Notes: a model not told the origin generated them from the sequence alone. Numbered from the stretch's first letter, positions 8,894-18,535 are shown. The stretch: 56,842 bases of DNA from Kordia zhangzhouensis (GCF_001005305.1 NZ_LBMH01000017.1:1-56842); one strand, 5' to 3'. Program-made: numbers and translations.

Positions 8894-10921
8894 TTGTCCC
8901 GAAGCATTTTGTTACTTAATAATGTACTGCTCACGAAAGTTTCTGCAAAGCAAATTACTTGTATGTGTTTGTTTTTGTTGAGTTCATTGTATGTGTTTGG
9001 CTTTCAAAATGAAACAATTTCAAATACGACTCCAACTATTTTTACTGAAGATACTACAGAAATTCCAATTGCTGATTCTTGGCAATTTTATTGGAATCAA
9101 CTCTTAGAACCAGGACAATTTAATACAAACTCTTCATTTAGTACAGTTTCACTAACCAATTGGACTGAATACAAAGATACTACACAGAAAACATTGCCCT
9201 CTTTTGGGTATGCCACTTATCGTCGTACGTTTTCTATCCCTAAAAATCGTCCGTATCTTTCGCTGTATATACCAGCGACCTATGCTTCTGCCAAAACTTG
9301 GATTAACGGAAAACTTATTTCTGAAATAGGCCATGTTGGAACAACGCGTGCTGAAACAATACATCGTAGATACGCACAGATAATTCCTCTGAATTCTGAA
9401 GAAACGCAATTTGAAATCGTAATTCAAGTAGCAAACTTCTATCATCATAAAGGAGGAATTGATATGCCATTACTTTTAGGAAAAAGTAATCATTTTTCTG
9501 AGGTAAAGTTTAAACGTGTTGCTTCTGATATGACCTTTATTGGAAGTTTGACATTGATTGGCCTTTTCTTCTTACTATTTTTTCTGTTGTATTGGAATAA
9601 AGATCGTGCCGTTTTATATTTTGCCATTCTGTGTCTTTCATTATCATATATGGCACTGAACGATCGCTATGCGCCGTTTGCCAAGCTTTTCCCAACGGCA
9701 AGTTGGACTTTATTGACTACGATAGAATATATTGCCTTGTTTTTAGCAGGATATGCAGCAAGTTTCTTTTTCTATAGCATTTTCTACAATTTTGTCCATA
9801 AAGTATATGCTAAAATTAGCAAGTACAGCTTTTATTTACTGTGCATATTGGCCATTTTTCTACCTGCACCACATTTTACTCGATTGGTTCTCCCCTTTTT
9901 ACTACTAATGATCATCAATTTGATGTATATCTTTTTTGTCATTATAAAAGCAATTGCAAGTAAACGACACGAATCAATGCTGGTATTAACAAGTACATTA
10001 CTCGCTTCGTTTATCTTTTTTGCTCATATTTTTATTTTTTTAAATACGGATGGAAATACTATCATTTATGTGAATTTAGGCTATATTTTGGTCTTTTTAT
10101 TACTCTCGATGTTATTGATGATGCGTTTTGCAGATTCGCTACGTGCACTGGAAAAAGCCAAAGAACTTGCTATAAAACAAAAAGAACAGATTTCATTCAA
10201 ATCGAAAGAATTGGCAGACGTAAATACGAAATTGAAAGATAATGTTCGTCATTTAGAAAAAATGAATGCTGAACTCGATAGTTTTAATCATATTGTATCA
10301 CACGACTTAAAAGCTCCTTTAATTGCCATAAATACGCTTGTTTCTTTTATTGAAGAAGATTTAGAGGAAATTCATAATGAAGAAGTAACGCAAAGTTTTG
10401 GATTGTTAAAAGGTAGAGTATCTAAAATGTATGCGCTTATCAACGATTTGCTAGAGTATTCAAAAATCACAAAAGGCAAAAAAGTTAAAGAGACATTTCA
10501 GTTGAACGATATGTTGCTAGAAATTGTTTCTATTGTCAATGCAGAGCAAAAACACGTTGTGAATTTACCTAAAGATGTGGAGATTCATACAAATAAAGTT
10601 CAGCTAGAACATGTTTTTCAGAACCTCATTCAAAATGCGATTAAGCATAACGATCAAGCGCAGGCTATTATTGATATTTCGTTTTCAAAAAAACAACATG
10701 AATACGAGTTTAAAGTTCGCGATAATGGTCCTGGAATTGAAGCAAAGTACCATACAAAAATCTTTGAAATGTTTAGCCAACTTACTGTAAACAATGAAGT
10801 AGAAAGCACAGGAATTGGACTTTCTATCGTAAAGAAAATTGTTACAGAAAATTACGGTGTTATTTCTGTTGATTCAGATAAAGGATTGGGCACTACAATT
10901 ACCTTTACGTGGAGAGCTTAA
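8894..10921 (+). CDS. 7TMR-DISM-type membrane sensor histidine kinase
   Basis: After an N-terminal signal segment the periplasmic part (about residues 45-195) looks like the beta-sandwich sensor domain of 7TMR-DISM receptors, with Y-R-R-T-F and W-I-N-G-K motifs of galactose-binding-like folds. About seven membrane helices span residues 215-420. A coiled coil leads to the HisKA domain with the phosphorylated histidine in I-V-S-H-D-L-K-A-P-L (H470), then the ATPase N-box N-A-I-K-H-N-D, G1 D-N-G-P-G-I and G2 G-I-G-L-S-I-V. The ligand is unknown and no response regulator gene lies next to it. The reading frame opens with TTG at 8894; the ATG at 8963 (residue 24), just before a signal-like M-C-L-F-L-L-S-S, is a strong alternative start. 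Confidence 0.85.
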   Translation: MSRSILLLNNVLLTKVSAKQITCMCLFLLSSLYVFGFQNETISNTTPTIFTEDTTEIPIADSWQFYWNQLLEPGQFNTNSSFSTVSLTNWTEYKDTTQKTLPSFGYATYRRTFSIPKNRPYLSLYIPATYASAKTWINGKLISEIGHVGTTRAETIHRRYAQIIPLNSEETQFEIVIQVANFYHHKGGIDMPLLLGKSNHFSEVKFKRVASDMTFIGSLTLIGLFFLLFFLLYWNKDRAVLYFAILCLSLSYMALNDRYAPFAKLFPTASWTLLTTIEYIALFLAGYAASFFFYSIFYNFVHKVYAKISKYSFYLLCILAIFLPAPHFTRLVLPFLLLMIINLMYIFFVIIKAIASKRHESMLVLTSTLLASFIFFAHIFIFLNTDGNTIIYVNLGYILVFLLLSMLLMMRFADSLRALEKAKELAIKQKEQISFKSKELADVNTKLKDNVRHLEKMNAELDSFNHIVSHDLKAPLIAINTLVSFIEEDLEEIHNEEVTQSFGLLKGRVSKMYALINDLLEYSKITKGKKVKETFQLNDMLLEIVSIVNAEQKHVVNLPKDVEIHTNKVQLEHVFQNLIQNAIKHNDQAQAIIDISFSKKQHEYEFKVRDNGPGIEAKYHTKIFEMFSQLTVNNEVESTGIGLSIVKKIVTENYGVISVDSDKGLGTTITFTWRA

Positions 10922-10925
10922 AATA

Positions 10926-11819
10926 TTATCGTCTTTTTCGGGAAGTGATAAAATATACTCCAATTAACAATATACTAGCAGCAATTAACGATTGTGTGGT
11001 AAGTTGTTCATTTAAAACATACCAGCCTAAAAATAAAGCGACTACCGGATTAACATATGCTGAAGTTGCTACTTTTTCTGTAGAAACTTCCTTAAGTAAA
11101 TAATTGAACGCTGTAAATGCTACAATACTTCCAAAAATGACGAGTAAAAACATTGAAATTTGTACATTTTTAGTCCAATCTAGTGGAGAAATCCATGTTT
11201 CATCAAAAGATACACTTAATACCGCCAATAAGACACTTGCAATGAGCATTTGGTAACCCGTACTAACCAAGTGATTTTTTGGAATATCAGCTTTTGAAAC
11301 ATATACACTAGCATAACTCCAACCAATAACACAGGTAAATATCATAAAAATTCCAAGTAAGGTTCCTTCATCTGTAACCAACGCTCGTTGGCTTACCAAA
11401 AGATACATTCCTAAAATACCCAATGTAATCCCAATGATGGATTTTTTCTGCATTTTCTTATTATCCATCAATCGCATTAAAAGCAATACAAATAACGGTT
11501 GCGTAGAAGCTAATAAAGCCGCAAATCCGCTATCAACATATTTTAATGCCCATACAAACACACCATTTCCATATACCATGAAAAGAAATCCAACCAATAA
11601 AGAGTTTAAGAATTGCTTTTTGGTAATTCCTATCTTTTTTCCAGAGGCTTTGGCAATGATAAACAACAAAATACTAGCACAAAAAAAGCGAATAGAAGCT
11701 AAAAAAAATGGCGGTAACTCAGAAACCGCAATTTTATTTAGTAAGTAGGTGCTTCCCCATATTATATAGATTGCTATGAAAGCTAAAATGATAAGTGCTT
11801 TGGAAGAGGTTGGTTTCAT
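10926..11819 (-). CDS. EamA/DMT-family transporter
   Basis: This 297-residue protein has ten predicted membrane helices in two EamA repeats. The first repeat starts with W-G-S-T-Y-L-L-N-K and P-P-F-F-L-A-S-I-R-F, typical of the RhaT/YdcZ-like drug/metabolite transporter superfamily. The second repeat has A-F-T-A-F-N-Y-L-L and P-V-V-A-L-F-L-G-W. It probably exports a metabolite across the inner membrane, but family membership does not predict the substrate. The gene is convergent with the sensor kinase, with only four bases between the stop codons. Confidence 0.85.
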   Translation of the reverse strand: MKPTSSKALIILAFIAIYIIWGSTYLLNKIAVSELPPFFLASIRFFCASILLFIIAKASGKKIGITKKQFLNSLLVGFLFMVYGNGVFVWALKYVDSGFAALLASTQPLFVLLLMRLMDNKKMQKKSIIGITLGILGMYLLVSQRALVTDEGTLLGIFMIFTCVIGWSYASVYVSKADIPKNHLVSTGYQMLIASVLLAVLSVSFDETWISPLDWTKNVQISMFLLVIFGSIVAFTAFNYLLKEVSTEKVATSAYVNPVVALFLGWYVLNEQLTTQSLIAASILLIGVYFITSRKRR

Positions 11820-11836
11820 GAGCTATAAATAAAGCG

Positions 11837-11844
11837 CAAAGGTA
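11837..11844 (-). promoter_or_regulatory. TAnnTTTG -7 box for the EamA transporter
   Basis: The minus strand reads TACCTTTG 18 bases before the ATG at 11819. This fits the Bacteroidota -7 consensus with a very short leader. No convincing -33 TTG was seen. Confidence 0.4.
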
Positions 11845-11992
11845 CAACCTTGTTTTTATATATTTAGCTAAATTTTGCACCACTTCTCTGCACTATTTTT
11901 TTTAAGTTTTTTGTTAATTTTTGTAATTTTTCATCATTTAACGCAACTATTCAAAAAAAATGTATCTTATTAAGATAAAACCAAAATTCATT

Positions 11993-12805
11993 ATGAAAAA
12001 ACTACTATTGGTAATTTTTCTAATTTCATTAGGGATTGGCTGTACACCAGATACCATGACACAACCAGCACCATTAATTGTATATAATGGTAATGTAATA
12101 TTACGAACGCAAGCAGATGTGGATGCGTTTGGGACACAAGGTTATACTGTCATTAATGGTTTTTTGAATATTGGTGATCGTTGGAGCGATACTCATATAC
12201 CTGTCCCGTCAGATATTACAGATTTGTCTCCTTTGAACGGATTGACACAAATTGCGAGTCAACTGGAAGTACAAAGCAATCCGCAGTTAACATCTTTACA
12301 AGGTTTAGAGAATATAGAAGTAGTTGCAGGTTTGGTGCTAAGTGATAACGAAAATTTAACTTCTTTAACTGGTTTGGAAGGATTGAAAAGTATTTCAGGT
12401 CATACATTTTATACAGGTCAAGTTTTTTATAATGGCGGATTGATTTTTGTATTCAATAATCCATCACTAGCATCTGTGGAAGCTTTAGGAAACATAACTC
12501 CACAAACACTTTCACAAGTAACGATTAACAATAGTGGTTTGTCATCATTAGCAGGATTAGAAAATATTGTAGAAGTTTCTAAGCTTTATATAGTAAACAA
12601 TGATGTGCTTACTTCGTTAGAAGCTTTAGAAGGTTTGATTAACATTAATTCAACTGTTTTTATTACGGGAAATGATACATTGACAAATTATTGTATTTTA
12701 CAAAATCCTATTGGGAATAATCCTAATTTGGAAGTGTATAATGTGTTAGATAATCAATTCAATCCAACACAGCAAAATATCATCAGTGGAAATTGTAGTC
12801 AATAG
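11993..12805 (+). CDS. Receptor-L-domain/leucine-rich lipoprotein
   Basis: The ATG at 11993 starts a lipoprotein signal peptide with the lipobox G-I-G-C (lipidated cysteine at residue 17); the earlier in-frame ATG at 11960 would bury this signal. The mature part is a solenoid of short leucine-rich turns such as L-T-S-L-Q-G-L-E-N-I and L-T-S-L-T-G-L-E-G-L, the pattern of the receptor L-domain also found in bacterial surface proteins. It should be a surface or periplasmic binding protein. The ligand is unknown, and there are no pathway neighbours. Confidence 0.75.
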   Translation: MKKLLLVIFLISLGIGCTPDTMTQPAPLIVYNGNVILRTQADVDAFGTQGYTVINGFLNIGDRWSDTHIPVPSDITDLSPLNGLTQIASQLEVQSNPQLTSLQGLENIEVVAGLVLSDNENLTSLTGLEGLKSISGHTFYTGQVFYNGGLIFVFNNPSLASVEALGNITPQTLSQVTINNSGLSSLAGLENIVEVSKLYIVNNDVLTSLEALEGLININSTVFITGNDTLTNYCILQNPIGNNPNLEVYNVLDNQFNPTQQNIISGNCSQ

Positions 12806-12829
12806 TAAATAAAAGACATATAATATATA

Positions 12830-12860
12830 AAGACGCTTTTTGAATGAGAGCGTCTTTTTT
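12830..12860 (+). terminator. Intrinsic terminator after lipoprotein gene
   Basis: The stem aagacgct/agcgtctt (12830-12837 with 12849-12856) has an 11-base loop and runs into a T-tract. It separates the lipoprotein gene from the convergent EEP-family gene. Confidence 0.75.
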
Positions 12861-12864
12861 TATT

Positions 12865-14019
12865 TTAAAGCTTACGTAATTTACTTTCTAAAAAACGTAT
12901 AGAACTATTGGTTTTTATTTCAAGCCAAACTGGCAAATGATCACTAATTTGATTGCGTTTCCAATACCTGTTAAAATAGCTTTTATATTTAGCATTTGTA
13001 GTTAATGTAGTTGGATTATCTTTATGAGTTCTCATTAGTTGATGGTATTTTTCAATTTCTTCTGGTTCGTTTTTGTATACATAGTTAAATAAGTTAAAAA
13101 CATCACCTATTTCCTTACCTTCATCATTTTTACCAATTTTAAAGTACTTCCCTACTCTCAAAAAAATTCGATCGTATATTTGATTGAGACTCGTATTGGT
13201 ATACTTTCCTTCTAATCCATTACTTTCTTTAAAACCTTTGTCTTTCAGCAATTGCACAATATCATGATCTTCTTTATACAAGTTTGTATCGCCCAATACA
13301 ATCATATTTCTATCTTCATATGATAATTTATTTATCTTTTTTTGAAGTGTTTCCATCAACAATCGAACTTCTTCTTTACGAATGGCATGATCACTTGGAC
13401 CACTAGAGTTGCTATCTTCTCCAGGATGTAAATGCACACTGACAATAGAAAACTTTTTCCAACCACTTTCAAAACCTGTAAACGTAGGAGTTCTCTTTAA
13501 TTGACTAATAATTGGATTGTTAGCAATCAATTCAGGTGGAATTACAATTTCACCAGATAATCCTGAATGTGTCACACGTCGCGAATCGTATATAAACCCA
13601 AAACGTTCGTCATTTCCTGCGCTTCCTTCAGTCACGTCACTCAAGGTATATTTCCAATGGCTTCCTAGTAGTCGTATTATTTTTTTAAAATGATCAATAT
13701 CTCCATTGATTTCTTGAATAGCAACAATATCAAATGCATTAATTATTTCCGCAATGTAGTATAGTGATTCTGCGGTACGATCTTTAAGTTTTCCAAAATT
13801 CTTAATATTCCACGAGCATAGTAATATATTATCATCTACTTTTTTTGCTGGAATTTCAGCGGCAATTCCTTTTTGAAGACGAATAATATTCTCAATAGTA
13901 CGTTTTTTATCATCGTCTGTAAGTAAACGTTGATAGTTGTTTTCTTTAGAATCGAGCATAATTAATGAAAATTGATCATTTGTCAACTCAGAATCAGGTC
14001 TTACATCATTATACCACAT
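12865..14019 (-). CDS. Endonuclease/exonuclease/phosphatase-fold hydrolase
   Basis: This 384-residue protein shows the EEP superfamily active site in order: S-W-N-I-K-N-F (N71), Q-E-I (E103), V-H-L-H (H196/H198), G-D-T-N (D244 and N246) and S-D-H (D360, H361). These residues bind the metal and activate water for phosphodiester or phosphomonoester cleavage. No signal peptide is apparent, so it may act in the cytoplasm. The N-terminal 60 residues are an unassigned extension. Substrates in this superfamily range from DNA to lipids, so specificity is open. It is convergent with the receptor-L lipoprotein gene. Confidence 0.85.
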   Translation of the reverse strand: MWYNDVRPDSELTNDQFSLIMLDSKENNYQRLLTDDDKKRTIENIIRLQKGIAAEIPAKKVDDNILLCSWNIKNFGKLKDRTAESLYYIAEIINAFDIVAIQEINGDIDHFKKIIRLLGSHWKYTLSDVTEGSAGNDERFGFIYDSRRVTHSGLSGEIVIPPELIANNPIISQLKRTPTFTGFESGWKKFSIVSVHLHPGEDSNSSGPSDHAIRKEEVRLLMETLQKKINKLSYEDRNMIVLGDTNLYKEDHDIVQLLKDKGFKESNGLEGKYTNTSLNQIYDRIFLRVGKYFKIGKNDEGKEIGDVFNLFNYVYKNEPEEIEKYHQLMRTHKDNPTTLTTNAKYKSYFNRYWKRNQISDHLPVWLEIKTNSSIRFLESKLRKL

Positions 14020-14332
14020 ATCAATTACTTTTTTAACTATTTATTTTTTGTAAACTTTATAGTTGCATCACTAAAGATTTTACGTACATAAATTACAAAT
14101 TATAAGTTTGTAGAGCATAATTTAATCTGTAAACAACTGAAATACACGATAAAAGAAATTATTTTATAGAGAATAAAAGTGCTTTATACCTAAAAAATAG
14201 CCGAAACACGTTTGTTTTCGGTTCATCGTTCGCGTTAAAATAAAAACCGAATGAGCCATTTATAGTCTTATCATGAAACAATAGACATATTTCCTATATT
14301 TTTCTAGTACATTTACATAAACTATTCACGTC
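14020..14332. other. 313-bp divergent intergenic region
   Basis: This is the shared upstream region of the EEP gene (minus) and the S2P-like gene (plus). It contains an inverted repeat, ttcggtt at 14217 and aaccgaa at 14245, with a 21-base loop. At 14187 there is a single tacctaaaaaatag, which also occurs in the candidate LytTR operator array near 18590. No small reading frame looks convincing. Confidence 0.4.
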
Positions 14333-15208
14333 ATGCCGCCTACAATAGCACTTATTTTTATGGGTTCTTTGTTGACTTTTCGATTGTTGACAACCGTTTT
14401 TCATGAATTAGGGCATGCAATTCCAGCATTATTATTTACTAACGAAAAAGTGACTATATATTTAGGGTCTTATGGAAATCCTGAAAAAGCTGTAAAATTT
14501 CAATTAGGTCGGCTAGAATGTTTTTTTAAATTCAATCTTTTTTATTGGAAAGGCGGATTATGTGTAATGCATGAAAAAAAGATTCCATTATGGATTAATT
14601 TTGTGGTTACGATTAGCGGGCCTCTCCTCTCTTTTATCATTGCTGGATGTACTTCGTTGTTCCTTTTGTATGGAAATTTTAGTGACACTATAACGTTGGT
14701 ATTGTTTGCATTGGTTTTTTCTTGTACGTTGGATTTTCTTCATAATATAATCCCTAATCAGGCTGCTATAGAATTGTATGATGGTCATGTTGTGCATAAT
14801 GATGGCACACAACTGTTGCAGATTTTTAAGAATTATAAAATTGACAAATTGCTCGAAGCTGGCGAACTAGAGATGAAACAGGGAAACTACACACAAGCAG
14901 CTCAAAAATTTGAGCAGGTTTTAATGATTCGTGATGATCATGAAGTTTTTTATCGATTGATAATTCATGCGTATCTGATGATTGGAGATTTTGAAAAGGC
15001 TGAAAAGTTTCAAAAGATATATACTCAACGTTTTTCTAATAGTTTTGAGGTTGATGATTTTATTAATTTAGGCAACACTCAATTACATCATGAAGACTAT
15101 GATAATGCGCTTATGACTTTTAAAAAAGCACAAGAAAAAGATTCGAAAAATAAGGAAATTCAAGCGTATACTAATAAAGTTGAACAGTTACGAAACTTAA
15201 AAGACTAG
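14333..15208 (+). CDS. M50/site-2-protease-like membrane protein with TPR tail
   Basis: The first membrane helix carries the zinc motif H-E-L-G-H (H24-H28). A later helix carries N-x-x-P (N138, P141) and D-G (D150-G151), matching the third-ligand motif of the S2P/M50 intramembrane metalloproteases. Four or so membrane helices fill residues 1-135. From about residue 170 the protein becomes soluble with tetratricopeptide repeats, for example G-N-Y-T-Q-A-A-Q-K-F-E-Q and E-D-Y-D-N-A-L-M-T-F-K-K-A. It might cleave a membrane protein recognised by the TPRs. There is no PDZ domain, unlike RseP. The gene is monocistronic. Confidence 0.75.
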   Translation: MPPTIALIFMGSLLTFRLLTTVFHELGHAIPALLFTNEKVTIYLGSYGNPEKAVKFQLGRLECFFKFNLFYWKGGLCVMHEKKIPLWINFVVTISGPLLSFIIAGCTSLFLLYGNFSDTITLVLFALVFSCTLDFLHNIIPNQAAIELYDGHVVHNDGTQLLQIFKNYKIDKLLEAGELEMKQGNYTQAAQKFEQVLMIRDDHEVFYRLIIHAYLMIGDFEKAEKFQKIYTQRFSNSFEVDDFINLGNTQLHHEDYDNALMTFKKAQEKDSKNKEIQAYTNKVEQLRNLKD

Positions 15209-15313
15209 TGTTTTTACGTCATCTTTTTTAAACTAGCCATCAAAATCTTCAAAATAGACTAACATATTTTACAATATTTCACTAGCATACACGTAATTTT
15301 ACAGTCTCTTAAT

Positions 15314-15321
15314 TAAATTTG
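15314..15321 (+). promoter_or_regulatory. TAnnTTTG -7 box upstream of M23 peptidase
   Basis: TAAATTTG lies about 100 bases before the ATG at 15419. A second identical box at 15400-15407 would put the transcript start at the start codon, so the upstream one is preferred. Confidence 0.35.
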
Positions 15322-15418
15322 CAAAAAAAATAATCCCTTACAATTATTTATAAAAGATTACGTTATAGGTGCAATCCTAAAACTAGTTATTGCTAATATT
15401 AAATTTGAATACTACCAT

Positions 15419-16345
15419 ATGAAATCGTTTTATTTGATTATTTGTGCACTTTTACTATCTATTTCCGCACAAAGTCAGACTAAAGACAGTTTAGAAGTTG
15501 AAACTTACACTATCGATGTAAACATTCCAATTATTTCAAATGCATTGAATGCTCTTAAAACTGTGCAAGAAGCGTCTGGAAATAATGATAAAGATTGGAT
15601 TACAGACCATTGGAATACAAAGGTTTTTAATCCTTATAAAAATCACACCAAAGAATATCCGCTTCAAATCAAATTTGACGATAGTACTTATGCTTCTCCT
15701 ATTTTTGGGGAAAAAGTTGTGACGTCTCGTTATGGTTGGAGAAATCGAAGACCTCATAAAGGAATTGATATTGATTTAGTTACTGGTGATGAAGTAATGT
15801 CTATGTTTGATGGCGTAGTTCGCTATGTTAATTATCACTCTGGACATGGAAAAACAGTTGTAGTACGTCATTTTAATGGATTGGAAACTGTATATGCGCA
15901 TTTATCTCAACAAGCGGTCAAAGTAAATGATACCGTGAGAAAAGGGCAAGTAATTGGACTTGGTGGTACTACCGGAAATGCACGTGGAAGTCATTTACAT
16001 TTAGAAGTTTTGTATCAAGGTGTACAAATTCATCCTGAGTATTTATTTGATTTCTCAAACGAAGAAAACAAAATTAGAAATGATGAAATTTGGGTTACAC
16101 GACGTTGGACAACTGCGTATAGACATAATTCTAAACGTAAATCAAAGGTTGAATTGTGTACTACTGAAGAAGAAGCCATTGCTAGTAGAGCCAATGAAAA
16201 GAAAATTTATACGGTTCGTAGAGGCGATACACTATCTAGAATTTCAAACAAATACAATGTATCTATAGCAAAATTATGTAAAGACAACGCTATTCGGAAA
16301 ACGTCTACTTTGCGAATCGGACAAAAGTTGATTGTGAATCAATAA
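15419..16345 (+). CDS. M23-family cell-wall peptidase with LysM domain
   Basis: The signal peptide (residues 1-20, ending S-A-Q-S-Q) sends this 308-residue protein to the periplasm. The peptidase M23 domain holds the zinc ligands H-K-G-I-D (H113, D117) and H-L-H (catalytic-site H192 and H194) in the right order, so it should cut peptidoglycan cross-bridges. A single LysM domain (about residues 259-306, Y-T-V-R-R-G-D-T-L-S to L-R-I-G-Q-K-L) would anchor it to the wall. All key residues appear intact. It is a single gene followed by a strong terminator. Confidence 0.9.
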   Translation: MKSFYLIICALLLSISAQSQTKDSLEVETYTIDVNIPIISNALNALKTVQEASGNNDKDWITDHWNTKVFNPYKNHTKEYPLQIKFDDSTYASPIFGEKVVTSRYGWRNRRPHKGIDIDLVTGDEVMSMFDGVVRYVNYHSGHGKTVVVRHFNGLETVYAHLSQQAVKVNDTVRKGQVIGLGGTTGNARGSHLHLEVLYQGVQIHPEYLFDFSNEENKIRNDEIWVTRRWTTAYRHNSKRKSKVELCTTEEEAIASRANEKKIYTVRRGDTLSRISNKYNVSIAKLCKDNAIRKTSTLRIGQKLIVNQ

Positions 16346-16360
16346 AAAACGAACAATATA

Positions 16361-16405
16361 AAAAAAGAAGGTCTTAAAGCTATATTAATTAAGACCTTCT
16401 TTTTT
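16361..16405. terminator. Bidirectional terminator
   Basis: A perfect 16-bp stem (aaaaaagaaggtctta with its complement at 16390-16405) encloses a 13-base loop. The A and T runs at the ends of the stem allow it to serve both the M23 gene and the convergent serine hydrolase gene. Confidence 0.85.
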
Positions 16406-16413
16406 ATTTGCAA

Positions 16414-18498
16414 TTATCTATTCAGATTTTTTAGCGCTTTTGTGGCAGGCGTATTAGCAGGATATACTTCTAAAGATTTTTTAAACATCTTTTTTGCTTC
16501 TTCTTTTTTACCAAGTTCAACCAAACTTTCGCCATAATAATTGTAGGTTCTATTGGTATACACTCCTAATGGATACAATTGTAAGTTTAGCTGATAAAAC
16601 ATAATTGCTTCCTCGTATTTTCCTTGTTCTGCTAAAAATTGTCCATATTCGTTGAGTAAACGTTCAGAAATAGCATATTCAGAATCTGTATCATATTGAT
16701 TTTTTATAAATTCAATCATTTCAGGTGTTGTCATTTGTGTTGCCAATGAGCTAATTGGTTTTCTGTGCAACATTAAACTACGCAACAGCCACCAATATTC
16801 AGGATCTGAAGTAGCGCTTCGTTCACTCCAACCTAAGAGCGTCAATACATCAACGGTTGTTTTATGAACTATAACAATATTTCGTTTAGGAATAACTGTA
16901 ATAAATTGCCCAAAAGCCCCATGAGCAGCATACGCTCCTTCAAAATCTGGGTTGTCATAAAACCGTTCGTACAGCCACCACATGTATCCATAGGAAAGTT
17001 GTACCGGACTTGATACATCTCTATTGTATCGTTTTGAAACAGTATCTACTGGAGTTACTGGGGTTGTTATTTTTTGAATCCAATCTTCCGAAATTAATTG
17101 TGTTCCGTTCCACTTTCCTTTTTGCAGCATCAGTTGTCCAATTTTTGCCATATCACGTGTTGAAAGATGCATATGATAAGCAGCATAACGTGATTTTTTT
17201 GTGTTAGAAGATGAAAACTGATTGTCTATATGCCAATCTTGAAAGCCCAATGGTACAGCTAATTGGCTTTCTAATTCTTCATACACCGTGTTTCCTGTTT
17301 TTTGCGCAAGAATGTGTCCTGCTACATTAAAATCCCAATTATTGTATAAAAAGTAACTTCCAGGCTGCTGACTTCCTCTTTGTTGTACATTGTCCAAATC
17401 GTAACCATCATTTGCAGCTACATGAAATACTCCTGATCGAGCTGTTAATACATGATTAATTGTTGCTTGTTTTTCAATAGGAAGTAACCCATCATCTTCA
17501 TCTATTCCAATAGCAGCAATAGGTTCATTTAGATTAATTGTTCCATTGGTTACATATTTTCCATACAACATTGCCAAAATACTCTTTCGCACAGATGCAT
17601 TGTAGCTAATTTCAGAAACATCTCCATATTCAAAAACCACTTTACCGTTTTCCAATACTATCATACTTGTAGTATTTGATTCCTCTTTTAAAAATGATTC
17701 AAATTCTTCTAAGTGTTTTTTAGTAAATATTGATTTCTCTAATGAAGTTGCTTTCTTAAATTCAGTTCCTTCATAAGCTGCTTTTTTGTAGAGCCATGTT
17801 TGCGGACTTGTATATGACAATGCAAAGGCAAGTATTACCAAAGCTATGACGCCCATCATTACTTTTTTAATGTAAAAACGTTTATAAAATCGTTTGAGTT
17901 GTTCTTTTTTATGAAATAAAAGGTATATAATGAGTGTACTTGGAATCCAACTGAGCCAAACTGACAACCCGTAGGCTATTTTAAAACTACCTGTAATTGA
18001 AATCAACACAGGTAACATTAGTCGTAATAAAACTGCTGCAAAGCTTCCTACGTAGCTATATGACATGAATTCTTTGTGCTGAGCAACATTTCCTTTACGA
18101 ATTGCTTTATATGCCAAATACGTGATAAATGTCCATATAAAAGCGCCAAATATAAATCCTATTTGAGTAAGGATTCCTCCTTGAACAAAAAAGCCTATAT
18201 AGAATCCAACAGGACCACTTATAAATATAGAAACAACATAAATCTTCCCTATAACACGATGTAATTTTGGAAGTTCTAAGCGTATTTTTTCGATAAACTG
18301 TACCCAGCCAATCAGTAAAGCGATTCCTCCAAAAAATATGTGTATATAAAAACTCGTCATATACACGAAATCATTTAAAAGTTTTGAAGATTTTGTAGAT
18401 AATAAGGCAATAGGTTCATCTGTAAAGAAATATTTTATTGGATGTGTTCCTACATACACACACAAACAGATGATAACGAACCATACTAATTTTTTCAT
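16414..18498 (-). CDS. DUF2306 membrane domain fused to serine beta-lactamase-like hydrolase and TPRs
   Basis: This 694-residue protein joins three parts. Residues 1-200 form a DUF2306-type membrane domain of six or so helices with histidines in or near helices (H53, H80). After another membrane helix (213-230), residues 255-590 form a class-C beta-lactamase-like serine hydrolase with the nucleophile motif S-V-R-K (S302, K305) and the second motif Y-N-N (385-387), probably on the periplasmic side. Residues 610-690 contain TPRs. The hydrolase may be a peptidase or esterase rather than an antibiotic-resistance enzyme. A phased repeat array and a -7 box lie just upstream, and the LytTR gene sits next to it on the same strand. 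Confidence 0.8.
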   Translation of the reverse strand: MKKLVWFVIICLCVYVGTHPIKYFFTDEPIALLSTKSSKLLNDFVYMTSFYIHIFFGGIALLIGWVQFIEKIRLELPKLHRVIGKIYVVSIFISGPVGFYIGFFVQGGILTQIGFIFGAFIWTFITYLAYKAIRKGNVAQHKEFMSYSYVGSFAAVLLRLMLPVLISITGSFKIAYGLSVWLSWIPSTLIIYLLFHKKEQLKRFYKRFYIKKVMMGVIALVILAFALSYTSPQTWLYKKAAYEGTEFKKATSLEKSIFTKKHLEEFESFLKEESNTTSMIVLENGKVVFEYGDVSEISYNASVRKSILAMLYGKYVTNGTINLNEPIAAIGIDEDDGLLPIEKQATINHVLTARSGVFHVAANDGYDLDNVQQRGSQQPGSYFLYNNWDFNVAGHILAQKTGNTVYEELESQLAVPLGFQDWHIDNQFSSSNTKKSRYAAYHMHLSTRDMAKIGQLMLQKGKWNGTQLISEDWIQKITTPVTPVDTVSKRYNRDVSSPVQLSYGYMWWLYERFYDNPDFEGAYAAHGAFGQFITVIPKRNIVIVHKTTVDVLTLLGWSERSATSDPEYWWLLRSLMLHRKPISSLATQMTTPEMIEFIKNQYDTDSEYAISERLLNEYGQFLAEQGKYEEAIMFYQLNLQLYPLGVYTNRTYNYYGESLVELGKKEEAKKMFKKSLEVYPANTPATKALKNLNR

Positions 18499-18527
18499 TT
18501 TTACTATTTTTTTGATTTGATGATGCG

Positions 18528-18535
18528 CAAAAATA
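18528..18535 (-). promoter_or_regulatory. TAnnTTTG -7 box for the serine hydrolase fusion gene
   Basis: The minus strand reads TATTTTTG about 30 bases before the ATG at 18498. A TTG at 18562-18560 lies 24 bases upstream, slightly long for the -33 element. The direct-repeat array at 18571-18640 begins immediately upstream of it, the expected place for activator sites. Confidence 0.55.

Noticed and set aside
14187-14200. A second LytTR site (tacctaaaaaatag) upstream of the S2P-like gene
   Set aside because: Only a single copy is present with no partner at about 21 bp, so chance in AT-rich DNA is likely.
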